Shown here piece by piece: positions 51,020 through 60,048 of a stretch of DNA of 64,000 bases. The DNA lies in the NCBI RefSeq assembly GCF_900460525.1, contig NZ_UHIY01000001.1, positions 1,240,001 through 1,304,000 of the forward strand. Direction: 5' to 3'. The position numbers and the translations under genes were made by a program. Below the pieces are notes generated by a model. That model ran no database searches and was not told the origin of the DNA. It saw nothing but the letters and a program-made list of their open reading frames with translations. How positions within the stretch are numbered: the first letter of the stretch is position 1; each line of letters begins with the position of its first letter. This stretch comes from Yersinia kristensenii (GTDB lineage: Bacteria; Pseudomonadota; Gammaproteobacteria; Enterobacterales; Enterobacteriaceae).

Positions 51020-51567
51020 AGATGAAATTGACCACGGGACACGTTTTTATCGCGACCAGTTTTGACGGCTTTATCGCCCGCAAAGACCATAGTCTGGATT
51101 GGCTGGAAAAACAGAACATCGAGGGTGAAGACTATGGGTATCATGCATTTGTGGACAGCATTGATGGGGTGATTATGGGGCGGATAACCTTCGAGAAAAT
51201 TCTCACTTTCCCCGAATGGCCCTATGAAAAACCGGTGATTGTTATGAGCAGAACACTCGAAGAGAGCATTATTCCAGCTCATCTAAAACAGAAGGTGCAA
51301 GTGACAAGGCTTGAACCCAAAGCGCTGATGGTTTCGCTGTCCGAAGCAGGCTGGAAACGCGCTTATATCGATGGTGGACAGGTCATTCAGTCATTCATCC
51401 GCGATGGGCTTATTGAGGATCTGGCAATAACACAAGTGCCGATCCTTATTGGTCAGGGTATTCCGCTGTTTGGCAACCTTACAAGAGATATCGATATGAC
51501 ACTGATTTCCTCTAAGGCTTTTCCTTCCGGTCTTGTACACCATCGCTACAGGATCTCACAAAATTGA
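51016..51567 (+). CDS. Dihydrofolate reductase/RibD C-terminal-domain family protein
   Basis: 183 residues. DHFR-like fold of the RibD-C family: FIATSFDGFIARKDHSLDWL, GVIMGRITFEKIL, PVIVMSRT, AYIDGGQVIQSFIRDGLIEDLAITQVPILIGQGIPLFG. Probably an NAD(P)H-dependent reductase of unknown substrate. The start is uncertain: ATG 51016 would give an almost leaderless mRNA, ATG 51022 touches its GGAG, and TTG 51028 has GGAG at six bases. It overlaps the TetR gene by four bases, so they are co-translated. Confidence 0.85.
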   Translation: MEMKLTTGHVFIATSFDGFIARKDHSLDWLEKQNIEGEDYGYHAFVDSIDGVIMGRITFEKILTFPEWPYEKPVIVMSRTLEESIIPAHLKQKVQVTRLEPKALMVSLSEAGWKRAYIDGGQVIQSFIRDGLIEDLAITQVPILIGQGIPLFGNLTRDIDMTLISSKAFPSGLVHHRYRISQN

Positions 51568-52133
51568 CAAAGGCACGTGCTATAGGCCGCCCGTCCAGAG
51601 GAACAAAGGCACTCTCAAAAACTGAAGTATTGAATGTTGCTCTGGAACTTCTTGACGAAAACGGAGAACAAAAGGTTTCATTCCGTTTAATCGCCCAGCG
51701 TCTGGGCGTGACAGCCATGGCGGTGGCACATCATGTCGGCTCACGGAGCAGCATGTTCAAACAACTTGCTTCCGAAATATTTGCTGATATGGGGGAGTCT
51801 CCCGCCGGTGAAACCCCCAGCGAGCGTCTGCACTTTTTACTGGGTAGATATTGCGATGCCGTTTTGGCACATCCGAACCTTGTGAGATACATTTTTTCCG
51901 ACCCAACACTGTTCCCTGAACAACTTGCCAAGTTGACCGAACTCATAAGAAGCAACATTGCCGCCCTCACCGTAAATGAGCAGCCCGACATGCTGTTAAA
52001 TATCATCGTGGATTACACGCATGGTTTTGCTCTTTCTGTCACGGCCGGAGAATATGATGCAGAATCACAACGTTGTAGCTACCGCCAAGGGCTAGACTGG
52101 ATTATCAGACGTATTCCTGTGCCGCAGGATTGA
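51564..52133 (+). CDS. TetR-family transcriptional regulator
   Basis: 189 residues. N-terminal TetR helix-turn-helix (about 15-60: LSKTEVLNVALELLDENGEQKVSFRLIAQRLGVTAMAVAHHV), then a ligand-binding helical domain (TetR_C-like: FLLGRYCDAVLAHPNLVRYIF). Starts at TTG 51564 overlapping the TGA of the upstream reductase (TTGA). It probably represses its own two-gene operon through the palindrome at 50985-51019, lifted by a compound that the reductase modifies; this is inference from arrangement. Confidence 0.88.
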   Translation: MTKARAIGRPSRGTKALSKTEVLNVALELLDENGEQKVSFRLIAQRLGVTAMAVAHHVGSRSSMFKQLASEIFADMGESPAGETPSERLHFLLGRYCDAVLAHPNLVRYIFSDPTLFPEQLAKLTELIRSNIAALTVNEQPDMLLNIIVDYTHGFALSVTAGEYDAESQRCSYRQGLDWIIRRIPVPQD

Positions 52134-52185
52134 TAACTGACAATGTTGTTTTGAACCGCATCTAAACAAGTTGAAAGCATGAAAA

Positions 52186-52210
52186 AGCCCCATCAATAAA
52201 TGATGGGGCT
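52186..52210. terminator. Stem-loop after the TetR gene
   Basis: Perfect 10-bp arms AGCCCCATCA / TGATGGGGCT with an ATAAA loop. The A5 tract sits on the left, making a good leftward terminator; rightward it has only GATTGTC after the stem. It still likely marks the end of the reductase-TetR operon. Confidence 0.6.
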
Positions 52211-52579
52211 GATTGTCGGAAGCACCTGAAAATCAGACAACACCACACGAAGCAACCAAGAGATAAAACCAGGTCGCAATGGCGATATTATTTTTATTAA
52301 TCTGCTTATGATTAAGAAATATCAAAGAATATACTCTATACGAGTTTTCCTAAATTATATTTAAAGCTATTAAGTTCAATGAAATTCTCTATTATGATCA
52401 ATATGATTTAATTAAATAGCACCAGAATCACAATGCATAACTGTATTTGTTGTAATCTCAATTAAAAAACACATTGTTTTGCCATTGGAACATGTCACAT
52501 CAAAAAAATGTATTTTCCCGTGACATAAATATAATATTTTGTAATATTTATGGGTACCTTAATAACATGAGTCCCTACA
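52211..52579. other. AT-rich region before the HAD phosphatase gene (369 bp)
   Basis: Very AT-rich non-coding stretch with several TATAAT-like hexamers; promoter for the downstream gene presumed, no specific site recognised. Confidence 0.4.
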
Positions 52580-53377
52580 ATGATAAAATTAATAATTACT
52601 GACCTGGATGGAACTTTTCTTGATGACAAAGGAGATTATAACCGTACATTATTTCAAGATATCAAGGAGATAATGAGTCAAAAAGGTGTTCATTTTGCGC
52701 TATGTACGGGTAAGCAATGTGAACGTGTAGAAGAGCTTTTCAAGGATGATGCAGAGCAGTTTTGGATTTTGGGTGACAGCGCCACTAGAATAAAACATCA
52801 AGGCGAGTATGTTTATCAATCGTTAATAAAAAATCAACTTGGGCTGAAAATAATTTCCACTTTAGAAGCGATTAATAAAGAGCCTGTCATTATTGCTTGT
52901 ACATCAGAAGGCGCTTTTATTAAGAGTTCTGTATCTACAGAAATGGAAAATAAAATTAAAAAATCATATGCCAAAGTAACAAAAGTCGATTGTTTCTCAC
53001 AAACTTCACATGATTTTGTCAAAATATCTGTCTATGACGAAAAAGGCCGCTGCCCTGAATTCAAACCTCATCTACACGAGTTCTTCGATAAAGCCTATAT
53101 TGTCGTTTCTGAAGATGCCTGGATCGATATTGCTGATGTCGGTGTGCATAAAGGGCATACCGTCGAGATTCTCCAAAAGTTGTTAAACGTCAATAAAGAC
53201 GAGACCATGGTATTTGGTGATGGTCTTAATGATATTGAATTAATGGAGAGAGCTACCTTCAGTTTTGCCATGCGTAATGCTTTCGAAGAAACTAAATCCG
53301 CAGCAAACTTTATTACAGGTAAAAATACAGAGGATGCCGTTATGTTAACCATCCAAAGGATACTGACACTTCAGTAA
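52580..53377 (+). CDS. HAD-superfamily Cof-type phosphatase
   Basis: 265 residues. HAD subfamily IIB: motif I DLDGTFLD at residues 8-15 (nucleophile Asp), motif II in LCTGK, motif III Lys in VHKGHTVEIL, motif IV MVFGDGLNDIELM, and a C2 cap between about 80 and 190. Such proteins dephosphorylate sugar phosphates, PLP or FMN; the substrate cannot be named. AT-rich relative to flanking genes and standing alone, possibly acquired. Confidence 0.88.
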   Translation: MIKLIITDLDGTFLDDKGDYNRTLFQDIKEIMSQKGVHFALCTGKQCERVEELFKDDAEQFWILGDSATRIKHQGEYVYQSLIKNQLGLKIISTLEAINKEPVIIACTSEGAFIKSSVSTEMENKIKKSYAKVTKVDCFSQTSHDFVKISVYDEKGRCPEFKPHLHEFFDKAYIVVSEDAWIDIADVGVHKGHTVEILQKLLNVNKDETMVFGDGLNDIELMERATFSFAMRNAFEETKSAANFITGKNTEDAVMLTIQRILTLQ

Positions 53378-53599
53378 AAGAATAAATCCAGCCAGATTAT
53401 ACCGGATTTATTGAGGAGCCAGGGTACCTATGCGTACAGAAAGTCACTTGGATTGACCGATTTTGTTATTTTCAAAGTTGTTTTGTTGATTATCTAAATA
53501 GGCCAACCCTTGCTCTCCCTTTTTTATTTTTTCCTCTTTTTTCGGCTGTATTCGCATAGTAAAATTTGTCTCCGTTGGGCTAACGGAACAGTCCTTTTA

Positions 53600-54799
53600 T
53601 TATCGTGGTACAACCGCCAATGCCTGCGCACAAGCCCAAGCTGAGCTCCAGGCCCATTGGAAGTTATAGCCCCCTAACCAGCCGGTAACATCAACAACCT
53701 CGCCAATGAAGTATAACCCTGGCACTTTATGAGCCTCCATCGTCTTGGAGGAGAGCTCTTGAGTATCTACACCACCAATTGTCACTTCAGCAGTACGGTA
53801 ACCTTCCGTGCCATTAGGTTGCACCCGCCATTGTTGCAAATTAGCCACTAACGCGGCCTGCTGCGGCACATTTAATTGTTTCAAGGTGACATCCGGCAGT
53901 TGCTCCAAAGTCTGGAGGCATTCCACCAACCGCTTAGGAAGCAACTGAGCCAGTGTGTTTTTTAAGGTCTGATTGGGGTGTGCTTGCCGCTCATTATTAA
54001 GGAAAGTTTCTAAGTCAGTATCAGGAAGTAAGTTAATGCTCACATACTCTCCAGGCTGCCAATAGCTTGAAAGTTGTAAAATGGCCGGGCCAGAAAGTCC
54101 ACGATGAGTAAATAAAATACTCTCACGGAAACTGACACCATTCTCTGCCATCACTACCGCTGGTACTGAAACACCAGAAAGTGTTTGCAGGTGCTCCAAC
54201 AACGGTTTATGTAAAGTGAACGGAACCAAAGCTGCGCGCGTCGGCAAAACTTTCAAGCCAAACTGTTCTGCCAGTTTATAGCCAAAGGGAGAGGCACCCA
54301 ATCCCGGCATAGAGAGCCCACCTGAAGCCACCACCAGTGAGTGAGCGCTCACTTTTGCATCATTAATTTGCAATAAGAAACCAGCATCGTTTTTTTCAAC
54401 TGACAGAATATCGCTGCGTAATCGAATCGTAACTTGCCCCAATTCGCACTCTTTCAGCAAAAGCTCGACCACTTGTTGGGCAGAATCATCACAAAACAGT
54501 TGCCCCAGTGTTTTCTCATGCCAGGCAATATTGTAGCGATTCATCAAATCAATGAAATCCCATTGGGTGTAACGCGCCAAAGCAGATTTACAAAAATGAG
54601 GGTTTTGTGAGAGATAGGCTGCGGGTTCGACAAACATATTGGTGAAGTTACAGCGGCCACCGCCGGACATCAGTATCTTGCGCCCTGCTTTTTTGCCATT
54701 ATCAACCAACAATACCCGGCACCCAGCTTGCCCGGCCTGAGCCGCACAAAATAAGCCCGCAGCACCTGCGCCTATCACTACCACATCAAACTGTTCCAC
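53600..54799 (-). CDS. yhiN: HI0933-family flavoprotein YhiN
   Basis: 399 residues (E. coli 400). N-terminal FAD motif VVIGAGAAGLFCAAQAG, then SGGGRCNFTN and a C-terminal YFIGEVVDVTGWLGGYNFQWAWSSAW. The GTG at 54799 is chosen since GAGG lies six bases upstream and the product starts MEQFDVVV; four further in-frame codons upstream overlap that ribosome site. A predicted oxidoreductase of unknown function, divergent from pitA as in E. coli. Confidence 0.94.
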   Translation of the reverse strand: MEQFDVVVIGAGAAGLFCAAQAGQAGCRVLLVDNGKKAGRKILMSGGGRCNFTNMFVEPAAYLSQNPHFCKSALARYTQWDFIDLMNRYNIAWHEKTLGQLFCDDSAQQVVELLLKECELGQVTIRLRSDILSVEKNDAGFLLQINDAKVSAHSLVVASGGLSMPGLGASPFGYKLAEQFGLKVLPTRAALVPFTLHKPLLEHLQTLSGVSVPAVVMAENGVSFRESILFTHRGLSGPAILQLSSYWQPGEYVSINLLPDTDLETFLNNERQAHPNQTLKNTLAQLLPKRLVECLQTLEQLPDVTLKQLNVPQQAALVANLQQWRVQPNGTEGYRTAEVTIGGVDTQELSSKTMEAHKVPGLYFIGEVVDVTGWLGGYNFQWAWSSAWACAQALAVVPR

Positions 54800-55110
54800 A
54801 CTGGGCCTCACTGAGTAAAATCATCATCACTACAAAATTGTTCGCTTTACCGCCAATCCGCATACTATTTATTCATTCGACTGATAAATTAGCGGCGGGA
54901 GATTGTAAGTCGCCCGCTGGCAGGAAGCTATAGTAAGAAAATGTCTCATACGGTAAAACTAAGTAACTTGCTGATATAACATGCATATGTTGCTCAAAAA
55001 GACCAATTCATCTGCGGTCATGTCAAAAAAAGGTCATATTTTCCTTTTCCCCACCCCCCATTGTCACTGATAATGCGCCGCGTTCATGTCCACAAACTGG
55101 CGTAACGCTT
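54800..55110. other. yhiN-pitA divergent region (311 bp)
   Basis: Contains the promoters for both genes. An AACAT-GCAT-ATGTT inverted repeat lies at about 54978-54991 and a GCGGCGGGA / TCGCCCGCTG imperfect stem near 54890-54920. No Pho box was recognised. Confidence 0.4.
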
Positions 55111-56607
55111 ATGCTGCATCTTTTCGCTGGCCTGGATTTCCATACCGGCCTAATGTTAGTTCTTGCTTTGTTGTTTGTGCTGTTTTACGAAGCCATCAAT
55201 GGTTTTCATGACACAGCCAATGCGGTTGCAACCGTAATTTATACCCGCGCCATGCGTTCACAGGTGGCTGTCGTGATGGCAGGGGTGTTTAACTTCCTCG
55301 GCGTGATGCTGGGCGGTTTGAGCGTGGCTTATGCCATTGTTCACTTATTGCCTACTGATCTGCTGTTAAATGTCAGTTCAGCACATGGGCTGGCGATGGT
55401 CTTCTCTATGCTGTTGGCGGCGATCATCTGGAATTTGGGCACGTGGTATTTCGGTATCCCCGCCTCCAGTTCGCACACGCTGATTGGTGCAATCATCGGT
55501 ATTGGTTTAACCAATGCATTAATGACCAGCACATCTGTTGTCGATGCGCTGAACGTTCCTAAGATGATTCAAATCTTCCTGTCATTAATCTTATCCCCAA
55601 TTGTGGGTTTGGTTATTGCCGGTTTGATGGTGTTCCTGTTACGTCGTTACTGGAACGGAACCAAAAAGCAGCAACGTATTCACCTGACACCTGCGGAACG
55701 TGAAAAGAAAGACGGTAAACGTAAACCGCCATTCTGGACCCGTACAGCACTGATCATATCGGCTATTGGCGTGAGTTTCTCTCACGGCGCTAACGATGGT
55801 CAGAAAGGGATTGGCTTGATCATGCTGGTATTAATTGGCGTGGCTCCCGCTGGATTCGTCGTGAATATGAATGCAACAGGCTATGATATTGCCCGCACCC
55901 GCGATGCAGTAACTCATCTGCAACAATATTATCAGCAGCATGTTGAAGTATTACCTCATGCTGTCGCGCTGAAGCCACTGGTGCCAACACCAGAGACATT
56001 GCCGAATACACCGGCACAGTTCCACTGCGATAGCTCACGCGCCATGATAGCGATTGATAATGCGCAGGCGCTGTTGGCGAACCTGCAAAGCTATGATGAC
56101 CTGACGGTCGATCAACGTAGCCATATGCGTCGCTTGTTGATGTGTGTCGCAGAAACCGCAGGGACTGTCGCCAAACTGCCAGAAACCAGTGCTGAAGACC
56201 GCCGTTTCCTCAATAATCTGCGGACAGATTTGTTAGAAACTGTGGAATATGCACCAACCTGGATTATCGTTGCCGTCGCTCTGGCCCTGTCTTTGGGTAC
56301 CATGATCGGCTGGAAACGTGTGGCAGTCACTATCGGTGAAAAAATCGGTAAGAAAGGCATGACCTACGCGCAAGGGGTTTCTGCCCAGATGACTGCGGCG
56401 GTCTCCATCGGTATTGCAAGTTATACCGGTATGCCAGTATCGACAACTCAAGTGCTCTCTTCAGCTGTTGCCGGCACCATGTTGGTGGATGGTGGTGGTG
56501 TGCAGAGTAAGACAGTGAAGAATATTATGTTGGCGTGGGTATTAACCTTGCCAATCTCTATTCTTCTTTCCGGTGGGTTGTACTGGATAGCGTTGAAGTT
56601 TATCTAA
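55111..56607 (+). CDS. pitA: Low-affinity inorganic phosphate transporter PitA
   Basis: 498 residues (E. coli 499). PiT-family metal-phosphate:H+ symporter of the inner membrane. The two family signatures [13 protein letters not shown] near residue 33 and [24 protein letters not shown] near 435, plus [14 protein letters not shown] in the middle, are all present; a hydrophilic loop separates the two halves. Takes up phosphate complexed with divalent metals and is a known route for Zn and tellurite entry in E. coli. Confidence 0.97.
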   Translation: MLHLFAGLDFHTGLMLVLALLFVLFYEAINGFHDTANAVATVIYTRAMRSQVAVVMAGVFNFLGVMLGGLSVAYAIVHLLPTDLLLNVSSAHGLAMVFSMLLAAIIWNLGTWYFGIPASSSHTLIGAIIGIGLTNALMTSTSVVDALNVPKMIQIFLSLILSPIVGLVIAGLMVFLLRRYWNGTKKQQRIHLTPAEREKKDGKRKPPFWTRTALIISAIGVSFSHGANDGQKGIGLIMLVLIGVAPAGFVVNMNATGYDIARTRDAVTHLQQYYQQHVEVLPHAVALKPLVPTPETLPNTPAQFHCDSSRAMIAIDNAQALLANLQSYDDLTVDQRSHMRRLLMCVAETAGTVAKLPETSAEDRRFLNNLRTDLLETVEYAPTWIIVAVALALSLGTMIGWKRVAVTIGEKIGKKGMTYAQGVSAQMTAAVSIGIASYTGMPVSTTQVLSSAVAGTMLVDGGGVQSKTVKNIMLAWVLTLPISILLSGGLYWIALKFI

Positions 56608-56693
56608 ATCCAGAAAATTTATTACATTCACAGGGCGCTTTGAGCGGAACCCTGATGATATAAAATGGTGATAACACTGGGTTAAAAGCAAAT

Positions 56694-56722
56694 AAAAGGC
56701 GGCCTTATCAGGTCGCCTTTTT
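56694..56722. terminator. Bidirectional terminator between pitA and uspB
   Basis: AAAAGGCGGCC / GGTCGCCTTTT, 11-bp arms with one mismatch and a TTATCA loop. T tracts on both strands serve the convergent pitA and uspB. Confidence 0.85.
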
Positions 56723-56748
56723 ACATGTTTTTTTGCCAGAAGCTCATA

Positions 56749-57084
56749 CTAATACCACAACATTAAGCCCACCAGACTGACCACGACCAAACCACATAAT
56801 GCGCTAGTCAGGATAAATTGCCCACGTAGCCTTTCACAACGGCGAATAAACTCCGGGTCATGATGATCCAGATAACGTTGGGCAAAGATATAGCCAACTA
56901 ATCTAATCTGTTTACTCGGCTGACCGTGGGAGGTAAAAAATCCACCGCCATCAACATACTGATACAGCAACGGGTCGCAACCCCGTAATACCACTAATAA
57001 AGCACGCAGTGATGAATAATAACGCGCCATATTAATCACACATACCACACACAAAGCCCAAAAAAGCGCGACGGTACTGATCAT
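56749..57084 (-). CDS. uspB: Universal stress protein B UspB
   Basis: 111 residues, the E. coli length and very similar in sequence. Two hydrophobic segments at the ends ([14 protein letters not shown] and [17 protein letters not shown]) flank a polar middle with [20 protein letters not shown]. The ATG at 57084 follows GGGAGG by six bases; another two codons upstream are less likely. RpoS-dependent and needed for ethanol resistance in E. coli. Divergent from uspA. Confidence 0.96.
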   Translation of the reverse strand: MISTVALFWALCVVCVINMARYYSSLRALLVVLRGCDPLLYQYVDGGGFFTSHGQPSKQIRLVGYIFAQRYLDHHDPEFIRRCERLRGQFILTSALCGLVVVSLVGLMLWY

Positions 57085-57775
57085 AATCATCCTCCCAGCG
57101 ATATTACCCGCATTAGGTCTGTGTTCCCCTGAACCCTTGCGCCATCGCTCACTCTAGCTGATACAAACACCCCCAGGGCTTCAAAAGCCACCCCCTATCG
57201 TTCGCTTTCTGATTGTGGCTCGATGCATTATTCCCTCGACACACGATCCGAACGTGTTGGACTCCCTTTATGAGTGTAGGAAATGAAATGAAAAATAGCC
57301 TGATAATCTCTAAATTAAGCCTATTTTGGGGTTTGTTAAGTATCAATTAGTATTAACTTATAACAAACTTTTCTCGTGCAGAAATGCTTTTATTCCCTAC
57401 TAAAACTGGCTAAATATTAAGCTTTCTTAACTGACTATATTAATTAAATCGCCATTTTTTACAGGGAGTATTTGCGTAGTAAATATGAAATTACGTCCAT
57501 CATGATACCTAATCAGCGCTATACTTAGGATAATGAACTGCTTTAAATTCAATCAATATGACCCTATATTAGGGCCATGCACGGTAGAGCTTGATGGGAC
57601 ATTCGTGTAAAAGATATACACAGACTTTAGTGATCATCATCAAAACAGTGTGTTGTGATCCGTGAAACACTTCAATTAGGGGTCATAATGGTACTATGTC
57701 GATATCGCGTTAGCACCCGTTCAACGGTTGAATGTTTGCTTACCCATTAATTAACATTATGGAAGGAGTTTACTT
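57085..57775. other. uspB-uspA divergent region (691 bp)
   Basis: Long non-coding region, longer than needed for two promoters. AT-rich toward uspA. No repeat, riboswitch or small RNA was recognised; the short open frames in it lack ribosome sites and family resemblance. Confidence 0.4.
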
Positions 57776-58222
57776 ATGGCTTACAAACACATTCTGATTG
57801 CGGTTGACCTATCTCCGGAAAGTAAGGTGTTGGTGGAAAAAGCGGTCTCTATGGCCAAACCGTACAATGCCAAAGTTTCCTTGATCCATGTTGATGTTAA
57901 CTACTCAGATCTTTATACCGGCCTGATCGACGTTAATCTTGGCGATATGCAGAAACGCATTTCTGAAGAAACGCACAATGCATTGACCGAACTTTCTCAA
58001 AATGCCGGGTACCCCATTGAGCAAACGCTGAGTGGCAGTGGTGATTTGGGTCAGGTCTTGGTTGATGCCATTAAGAAATACGATATGGACTTAGTATTAT
58101 GCGGCCATCATCAGGATTTCTGGAGCAAGTTGATGTCTTCAGCACGCCAACTGATCAATACCGTTCATGTCGATATGCTCATCGTACCACTGCGCGATGA
58201 TGAGACTAATGGAGACGATTAA
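57776..58222 (+). CDS. uspA: Universal stress protein A UspA
   Basis: 148 residues (E. coli 144), Usp alpha/beta fold. [23 protein letters not shown] at the N-terminus and [13 protein letters not shown] are UspA-type; the C-terminal [26 protein letters not shown] lacks the G-2X-G-9X-G(S/T) ATP motif, as in E. coli UspA, which does not bind ATP. GGAGT precedes the ATG. Induced by growth arrest; cytoplasmic. Confidence 0.96.
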   Translation: MAYKHILIAVDLSPESKVLVEKAVSMAKPYNAKVSLIHVDVNYSDLYTGLIDVNLGDMQKRISEETHNALTELSQNAGYPIEQTLSGSGDLGQVLVDAIKKYDMDLVLCGHHQDFWSKLMSSARQLINTVHVDMLIVPLRDDETNGDD

Positions 58223-58260
58223 GCTACTAAACAGCATTAATTTAGCATTAATCACCCATG

Positions 58261-58287
58261 ACGCCCGCCTTTAGCGGGCGTTTTTTA
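58261..58287 (+). terminator. Terminator of uspA
   Basis: ACGCCCGC-CTTTA-GCGGGCGT followed by six T residues, 38 bp after the uspA stop: a textbook intrinsic terminator. Confidence 0.92.
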
Positions 58288-58485
58288 TGCTGAACCCCAC
58301 GCCCACCCTATATCTCCACACATTAATAACCCTGCTAAGTTTTTGTCAAAATCACTTGCGGCATGAATATAAACCAGTGATATAGTCGAAGATGCACAAC
58401 ATCGTCTCCTCACTATTTTGGATAATAATAATAGACCGCAAAAATCTGTTAGGAGAGTCTCAATGGGTACAAGGAATTATTAGTG

Positions 58486-59829
58486 ATGAATTGTTTAAAC
58501 TCTCTGGAGTCATTTTTAGAATCTTTACAACAACGTGATGCCAACCAACCAGAATATCTCCAAGCTGTCCGTGAAGTTTTCACCTCACTTTGGCCCTTTC
58601 TGGAGCAAAACCCTCATTACCGTGAACAAGGCCTATTGGAACGTTTAGTCGAACCAGAGCGAGTCATTCAGTTCCGCGTTGCCTGGACTGATGACCAAGG
58701 TAAGGTTCAGGTTAACCGCGCATGGCGTGTTCAGTTTAGCTCAGCGATTGGCCCTTATAAGGGCGGAATGCGCTTCCATCCATCAGTAAACTTATCCATT
58801 CTTAAGTTTCTGGGTTTTGAACAAACTTTTAAAAATGCCCTAACAACATTACCAATGGGTGGTGGTAAAGGCGGTTCTGATTTTAATCCGAAAGGGAAAA
58901 GTCAGGCGGAAGTCATGCGTTTTTGTCAGGCACTGATGACTGAGCTTTATCGTCATCTTGGCCCGGATACTGACGTTCCTGCGGGTGATATTGGTGTTGG
59001 TGGCCGCGAAGTGGCATTTATGTCCGGCATGATGAAGAAACTGTCCAATAACACCGCCTGTGTTTTCACCGGCAAAGGGCTTTCTTTCGGCGGCAGTCTT
59101 ATTCGCCCGGAAGCCACGGGGTATGGTTTAGTTTATTTCACCGACGCCATGCTCAAGCGCCACGGTTTAGGTTTTGAAGGCAGAAGAGTCTCTGTTTCCG
59201 GTGCGGGTAACGTGGCTCAATACACTATCGAAAAAGCCATGGAGCTGGGCGCTCGAGTCATTACCGCCTCTGACTCCTGTGGTACTGTGGTTGATGAAGA
59301 AGGCTTTACGCCAGAAAAATTGGCCCATTTGGCCGAGATTAAAAATAAACGTTACGGCAGCATTGAAGATTATGCCCGCGAACGTAATCTGGTCTATTTA
59401 GCGGGCCAACAGCCGTGGAGTGTTCCGGTTGATATCGCCTTGCCTTGTGCAACACAGAACGAGCTGGATTTACCTGCCGCCCGTCAGTTGATTGCCAATG
59501 GGGTTAAAGCCGTCGCTGAAGGCGCTAATATGCCGACCACCATTCAGGCCACTGATGCTTTCTTGGATGCCGGCGTTCTGTTTGCACCGGGTAAAGCGGC
59601 CAATGCCGGTGGCGTTGCGACCTCAGGTCTGGAAATGGCCCAGAATGCGGCCCGCCTGAGCTGGAAGTCAGAGAAAGTTGACGTTCGTTTGCACCACATC
59701 ATGCTGGATATTCACCAATCCTGTGTCGAGTATGGCGGTGACGGTAAGCAAACCCACTATGTTCATGGTGCTAATATTGCGGCCTTTGTCAAAGTGGCAG
59801 ATGCCATGCTGGCCCAAGGCGTGCTGTAA
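58486..59829 (+). CDS. gdhA: NADP-specific glutamate dehydrogenase GdhA
   Basis: 447 residues, E. coli length and highly similar. Amination of 2-oxoglutarate with ammonium when energy is limiting. Substrate motif VQFSSAIGPYKGGMRFHPSV and catalytic Lys region TTLPMGGGKGGSDFNPKGKS; nucleotide motif VSGAGNVAQYTIEKAMELG. ATG at 58486 is preferred over the preceding GTG. Placement between uspA and rsmJ differs from E. coli. Confidence 0.97.
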   Translation: MNCLNSLESFLESLQQRDANQPEYLQAVREVFTSLWPFLEQNPHYREQGLLERLVEPERVIQFRVAWTDDQGKVQVNRAWRVQFSSAIGPYKGGMRFHPSVNLSILKFLGFEQTFKNALTTLPMGGGKGGSDFNPKGKSQAEVMRFCQALMTELYRHLGPDTDVPAGDIGVGGREVAFMSGMMKKLSNNTACVFTGKGLSFGGSLIRPEATGYGLVYFTDAMLKRHGLGFEGRRVSVSGAGNVAQYTIEKAMELGARVITASDSCGTVVDEEGFTPEKLAHLAEIKNKRYGSIEDYARERNLVYLAGQQPWSVPVDIALPCATQNELDLPAARQLIANGVKAVAEGANMPTTIQATDAFLDAGVLFAPGKAANAGGVATSGLEMAQNAARLSWKSEKVDVRLHHIMLDIHQSCVEYGGDGKQTHYVHGANIAAFVKVADAMLAQGVL

Positions 59830-59840
59830 ATAATAAAACA

Positions 59841-59887
59841 CCCATATTCTTTGAGATAAGCATTGATAAGAATATGGGATGTTTTTA
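59841..59887 (+). terminator. Terminator of gdhA
   Basis: Perfect 11-bp arms CCCATATTCTT / AAGAATATGGG, 16-base loop, then ATGTTTTT. It starts 12 bp after the stop codon. Confidence 0.7.
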
Positions 59888-60048
59888 CCCAATGGCATTC
59901 AACCATCGTATTTATATAATCCAACGTATTCATATTAAAATTTCTCTTTAAGATTTCGCTTATTTAAAATAAGAACCTAATCAGTGACATTCCCTTCTCG
60001 GATTAATAGATATTAAAATAATTCATTTTTAATGATTAAGGAATGGGA

